A stretch of 64,000 bases of DNA, taken from positions 228,941-292,940 of the forward strand of contig WSUB01000019.1 in the NCBI GenBank assembly GCA_019633425.1. The letters run 5' to 3'. Position numbers and translations under genes: made by a program. This stretch comes from Tulasnella sp. 424. Taxonomy: Eukaryota > Basidiomycota > Agaricomycetes > Cantharellales > Tulasnellaceae. Under the pieces are notes generated by a model. The model searched no databases. It had not been told where the DNA came from and saw only the letters and a list, made by a program, of their open reading frames with translations. This document shows, in pieces, positions 60,601 to 64,000 of the stretch (positions are counted from its first letter, which is position 1; each line of letters starts with the position of its first letter).

Positions 60601-60701
60601 TCGCTGCGACGGGTGTTGGTGGTTCCGAGGCTGGCGAAAGTCCCGTACCGGGCCGGAGAGGAAGCGACGAGAGCGTCGACGTCAAGCACGAAAATCTCTG
60701 A
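56641..60701 (+). CDS. RFX-family winged-helix transcription factor
   Basis: Nuclear DNA-binding regulator of the RFX/Sak1/Crt1 group. Exon 1 (56641-57539) is a 300-residue Ser/Gly/His-rich region ending DRAKQVFVQAW. Exon 2 (57689-57882) starts in the RFX domain: LSANYAPYPDGNVPRQGLYN, INTATLGKAIRLCFPNIKTR and LGVRGNSKYHY. After a 549-nt intron (57883-58431) exon 3 gives CGIRPATVAEAEFL, so the DNA-contact segment is split. Exon 3 is acidic, then Ser/Gly-rich. Exon 4 from 59414 and the last exon from about 60051 hold the extended RFX C-terminal domain, with HSLASLRQLAEKMEKILLLA and FGAFQILKLFLDDWIALNVL. It ends DVKHENL. About 1,060 residues. The 5' part (56583-57676) is duplicated at the right edge. 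Confidence 0.93.
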
Positions 60702-61503
60702 ACAAACACATTGGGGGGTTCCAAATTTCCAGTTGCCCTTTCCTCCTTTTTCAACCTTTATTCTCCCCTTTCAATCATCGACCGGTTCGACGACGACGAA
60801 AACAAGAAGCGGTCGTTTTTCTCCATGCGTCAAAAAGCATGCTCCACGCGGTGCCAAACCCGCCGAAAATCTCAAGTCAAATCAAATTCAAGCCCAACGA
60901 CCGGGGTTCTCAATACACTCGTCCCCGGATCACAACGCTCCTTGTTCTCGTCGAAAATTCTTTTTTTCATCTTTATGTTCTCGTTCGCCATCCGATCCCA
61001 GGTATTTGTTTTTTCCCACCGCTGTCTATCCGGGTGATTCAAACGGTCTTTACTCTTTTCTTGGTTATTCTTTTCTGCCGCGTCCATCTGTTCTCGTCTA
61101 TATTAACCTGTCATCAGTCAGGATTTCCCTTCTCAAAGAAGCAAAATTTCTTCAGATTTCCTTCTCTCTTTATATGCTCGTCGTTCTCGCTGTGTCATTG
61201 CAATATCGCCTTTCTCTTTTTCTCTTCGCTCGGCTTGAACCTTCTCTTCTATTACTTATGCGGTTTAGCTATCGCGTTGTATTTCCCTCGTCAGCCTATA
61301 CCCAAATATCGAATTATTTCTACTCCCCAACCACGCGAGTCGAGTGCACGTGCGGCGATCAGCCATACCAAGGGATTCCAGATAGAAAAGTGCACGGCAA
61401 GTGCAACATTGTACATCCATCACCCATCCATTTTGAACCAGACTGCCTCCCCCACCTAATATTCCCGGCGCTTTGTCCTAATAGTCCAGGCCATAATCTT
61501 AAA
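60702..61503. other. RFX 3' flank and promoter of the kinase-like gene
   Basis: T-rich, 802 nt, with several TTTTC/TTCTT runs. Apparent long plus frames across here are read-throughs of unspliced RFX in wrong registers. No separate gene seen. Confidence 0.5.
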
Positions 61504-63099
61504 GATGACCTCTCAGCTTGATTTTGCTGCCCTTGTATGTGTAAATTCATGATACAATGTTGCCCGGTTCACCCATCCGATTACCGTTCGACAGGAGGAT
61601 TGTCTCAAGACCCTCAGCCACCTTTTTATTGACATCAGCCGACTTAAATCCGAAGCAGGTTATGAGGCAAAGCGTGGTGGATATGGCGATGTCCAAGTAT
61701 CGAGATTGGATTCTGGAACTGCTTGGTCCAAGCTGGTCGCCGCGAAAACGATCTATCTCAAAGCTCGACACAAGCAACCTGAAAGACTCGCATTTGTTCG
61801 TCAAGCGTATCTATTTCTTGCAACATCTAATAACTTTCTATTGGATAGCGTTTGGCTCGTGAGCTCAAGGTTTGGGCGAGGCTTCACCATCCGCATGTTC
61901 TACCGGTGCTCGGCTATTATCTCGATACAGACTACAGAATCGCTGTCCTAATATCTGAGTACATGATCCATGGTGATCTGAGGGACTACATCGAGCAAGA
62001 GAAGCCTTCTTGGGATGCGCGCTTGTATCTGGTAAGACCTAGGCTTGATCCATGCTCACGCATCACTAAACGAGGTGGAGATCCGTGACACGACAGCGGG
62101 GCTTGCATATCTGCATGGACAGGACCCACCCATTCGTCATGGCGACCTGAAAACGGTGAGATATCTCACCGTGCCCAGACTTTCTCGAGCTCTGATGTTG
62201 CAATTCATGAAGGGGAATGTTTTGATAAATGCAGAACGACGGGCTATACTGGCTGACTTCGGCCTCTCAAAGGCCATGGAGGAGGGCCCAACAGGGCTTA
62301 CTACTAGTGAAGGCTTAAAAGGAACGCTTCGATACTACAGTCCCGAGCTCATACGCGATTCGGACGCTTGCCATTCTTTACCGAGTGATATCTGGGCATG
62401 GGCTTGTTTAGCTCTGGAGGTACGTATCCTATGTTACGCCTTTGCTGTGTGAGTATGTTAACAGCGAGACTTGCAGGTGTTGGCAGACATGATCCCATAC
62501 GCTGAGAAGAAATCCGAACATTCAATTATCCTCGCTCTCATGAATAACGAACCTCCGAGTGATACGATTAGCCTCCCCATCCCGGTTCCGGCCGTGAAGC
62601 ACCTTCTAGCTAGGTGCTGGACTGTCCAGCCAAACGAACGGCCGTCGGTGGACCATTGTCTTTCCATAATTGCTGCTGAATTATCAGCTCTTCAAATGAC
62701 GGGTGTGGTCGGTGGGTGAGTCAAACGGCGGTGAGGCTGCGAAGTGGTTGTGACCGGTCGACACGCAACTTTATTGACCGCTAATCCTTGAACTTCGGTC
62801 TCCTTTAGCGACTCATATCAACGCGGCAATCTACGATCATTCAATTTCGATGAAGACCGCTCGTCTAATCGTCAGCTTCATATACCCAACGCAGTCAGTC
62901 TGGTCAACAGCGCCCGCAGGATGGTGGGTCCTTCTCTGCAGGGTGGACCGAGCGCACCCCTCGATCCTGCAGCGGCATTCGGAGGCATGGGACAGGGATC
63001 GTCTGCTGAAGCTCAGCTCGAGCAGTTGGCCGCCAACGTTCGCTCCTCGACAACCACGACTGCATCAGACCGCGCAAAACAGGTCTTCGTCCAACCTCG
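61504..63099 (+). CDS. Protein kinase-like gene (fungal TKL-type), 3' end fused to RFX-derived exon
   Basis: Starts MTSQLDFAAL at 61504; the intron GTATGT ... CGACAG gives EDCLKTLSHLFIDISRLKSE. A degenerate glycine loop (KRGGYGDVQ) and VAAKTI (Lys) follow. Further exons give RLARELKVWARLHHPHVLPV, VLISEYMIHGDLRDYI, HGDLKTGNVLI (catalytic loop, with Gly where HRD has Arg, usual in agaricomycete kinases), ILADFGLSKAM, LKGTLRYYSPELI and PSDIWAWACLALEV. The kinase ends near LARCWTVQPNERPSVDHCL. A phase-2 intron (to 62808) then leads to an exon at 62809 (DSYQRGNLRSFNFDEDRSSN). Without a break, this passes at about 62918 into RFX sequence (APLDPAAAFGGMGQG ... DRAKQVFVQPR), ending at a preserved donor at 63100. 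The gene probably continues. Confidence 0.72.
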
Positions 63100-63214
63100 G
63101 TGAGTTGACGCGCGGACGCGCATACACATTCCCCCCTTTTCCCCTTCCCCTTCCTGATTCCAGTCATCAATTCAACTCCTTCTCATGTACTTACATGATA
63201 CTTACCGAAATAAA
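62921..63214 (+). repeat. Partial RFX copy A (3' part of unit)
   Basis: Aligns with 57362-57676 at roughly nine bases in ten by eye, with gaps in the intron part. It carries the last 60 codons of RFX exon 1 in the RFX reading frame, the splice donor (GTGAGT) and the beginning of intron 1. Differences include Trp to Arg at the last exon codon. It then joins directly to copy B. Confidence 0.88.
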
Positions 63215-64000
63215 TCTCGGTAACCGCACCCTCTCCCCCCAAAGCAACAGCACTCTTTTCCCCCTGTCACCGCTGAATAACCCTCTCGCTCATTCAAGGT
63301 CAATCTCAACCTCTCCCTCCCACTCGGCCTCGTCTGCTGCTCCCTACGGCGCGTCAGACCTGGGATACGGCTCTGCAACAGCCTCGCCTTTCGCTCGTCA
63401 TCTCAACTCTCTCAGAGGCCAAAGTGCTCATAACCGTACAATTTCGGGCGCGTCCAAATCGGCGTTCACCCATATCACCTCTCCGGCCGATTCACCTCCA
63501 CTCGGCGCTGGCGCTCCAAACGCTTCTTCCCACTACAACGGCCTTCCAGCTGGTCACCAGACAGCTTTCAAATCCTCAGCACTAGCAAGATCAACTCCAC
63601 GCACCCAGCGCAGTCGGCCTCGCCCTTATGATGCTCTCTTCCGTGGGCACCATTCTCCCGGGGGTCGCACCGGACTAGGAGGCGCACCGGACGAATATCC
63701 CAGCTCCCCATCCCCCGGTCCCCCTCCTCCTCGCTCAGACGATATCTCCTCCCTCTCCATGTTCCAACAACCCTCTTCATCTTCCCATCGTCCTCACCAT
63801 TTGCAAGGCGCTGCCGCCGCCCTTGGAGGCCAACAACCAGACTATTCCGGTCTTTTCGTCACCCCCCCGCCAGCGCACCACCAACCGCAAGGGTATAGCA
63901 TTCACCCAAATCAACTTGGTGGTATCCCACATCATCAACAGCACCAACAGCATGGTGGTCCTTTCTCTGCTGGTGGGCTGAGCGCACCCCTCGATCCTGT
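63215..64000 (+). pseudogene. Partial RFX copy B, start codon lost, frame open, cut by window edge
   Basis: Aligns with 56583-57410. The parent's first six coding bases (ATGGCG) are deleted, so it cannot start where the parent does. Three in-frame deletions (6, 9 and about 27 nt) are present, and from the CTG at 63273 the RFX frame is open to the last base, about 242 codons. It lacks the RFX DNA-binding domain inside the window. It is either a relic or a coding exon of the upstream kinase gene: a CAACAG acceptor ending at 63250 would join copy A to it in phase. Confidence 0.7.

Noticed and set aside
59402..61459. A 685-codon plus-strand open frame, the longest but two in the window
   Set aside because: Its first 200 codons are the true RFX exon. 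After the GTGCGT donor near 59994 it reads through the intron and continues in the wrong register into the T-rich 3' flank.

Overview
The window is nuclear DNA of a filamentous fungus, most likely a basidiomycete (Agaricomycetes). Genes are closely packed on both strands. Most are cut into small exons by introns of about 50-70 nt with GT..AG ends, 5' flanks are often CT-rich, and the proteins match fungal families. A Ceratobasidium/Rhizoctonia-type genome is a guess, not something the sequence proves. Gene spans below run from the start codon to the stop codon and include introns. Exon edges were worked out by hand from splice sites, reading frame and family conservation, so they are models, not measured transcripts.

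Layout. 1-3.3 kb: gene-poor, with small repeats. 3.4-6.1 kb (-): LST8, the WD40 subunit of TOR complexes. 6.1-8.9 kb: gene-poor, possibly an old retroelement. 8.9-12.8 kb (+): AlkB/ALKBH7-like dioxygenase, cytochrome c oxidase subunit IV, and a seven-knuckle CNBP/Gis2 protein. 13.0-15.2 kb (-): a seven-helix receptor with a very large third cytoplasmic loop. 16.7-18.2 kb (+): protein kinase A catalytic subunit. 18.9-20.8 kb (-): C78/ZUFSP-type peptidase, divergent from a Nudix hydrolase (21.1-21.6 kb, +). 22.7-25.4 kb (+): Rab GTPase and fibrillarin. 25.6-27.5 kb (-): XPG/Rad2-type nuclease. 27.9-31.5 kb (+): a small unknown protein, NSA2 and a tail-anchored unknown protein. 31.8-38.6 kb (+): ATG2. 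39.4-40.3 kb (-): unknown membrane or secreted protein. 41.4-45.6 kb (+): acetoacetyl-CoA synthetase. 47.0-47.9 kb (+): MARVEL-like four-helix protein. 48.8-53.2 kb (+): TBC-domain Rab GAP with a long tail. 53.2-56.6 kb: gene-poor. 56.6-60.7 kb (+): RFX transcription factor. 61.5 kb to the right edge (+): a protein kinase-like gene that runs into copies of the RFX 5' exon.

The genes are mostly housekeeping and signalling: TOR and cAMP signalling (LST8, receptor, PKA), autophagy and vesicle traffic (ATG2, Rab, TBC), and ribosome biogenesis (fibrillarin, NSA2). No classical gene cluster, CRISPR array, rRNA or convincing tRNA was seen.

The most unusual part is the right end. The first exon of the RFX gene, with its 5' flank and the start of its first intron (56583-57676), has been duplicated head to tail downstream of a kinase gene. 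The first partial copy lies in frame after a kinase exon. The second has lost the start codon but stays open to the window edge, and a phase-compatible intron could join the two. This suggests a new chimeric kinase-RFX gene. Other points of note are a 6-nt microexon in NSA2, several unusually long introns, and a repeated 35-residue motif in the tail of the TBC protein.
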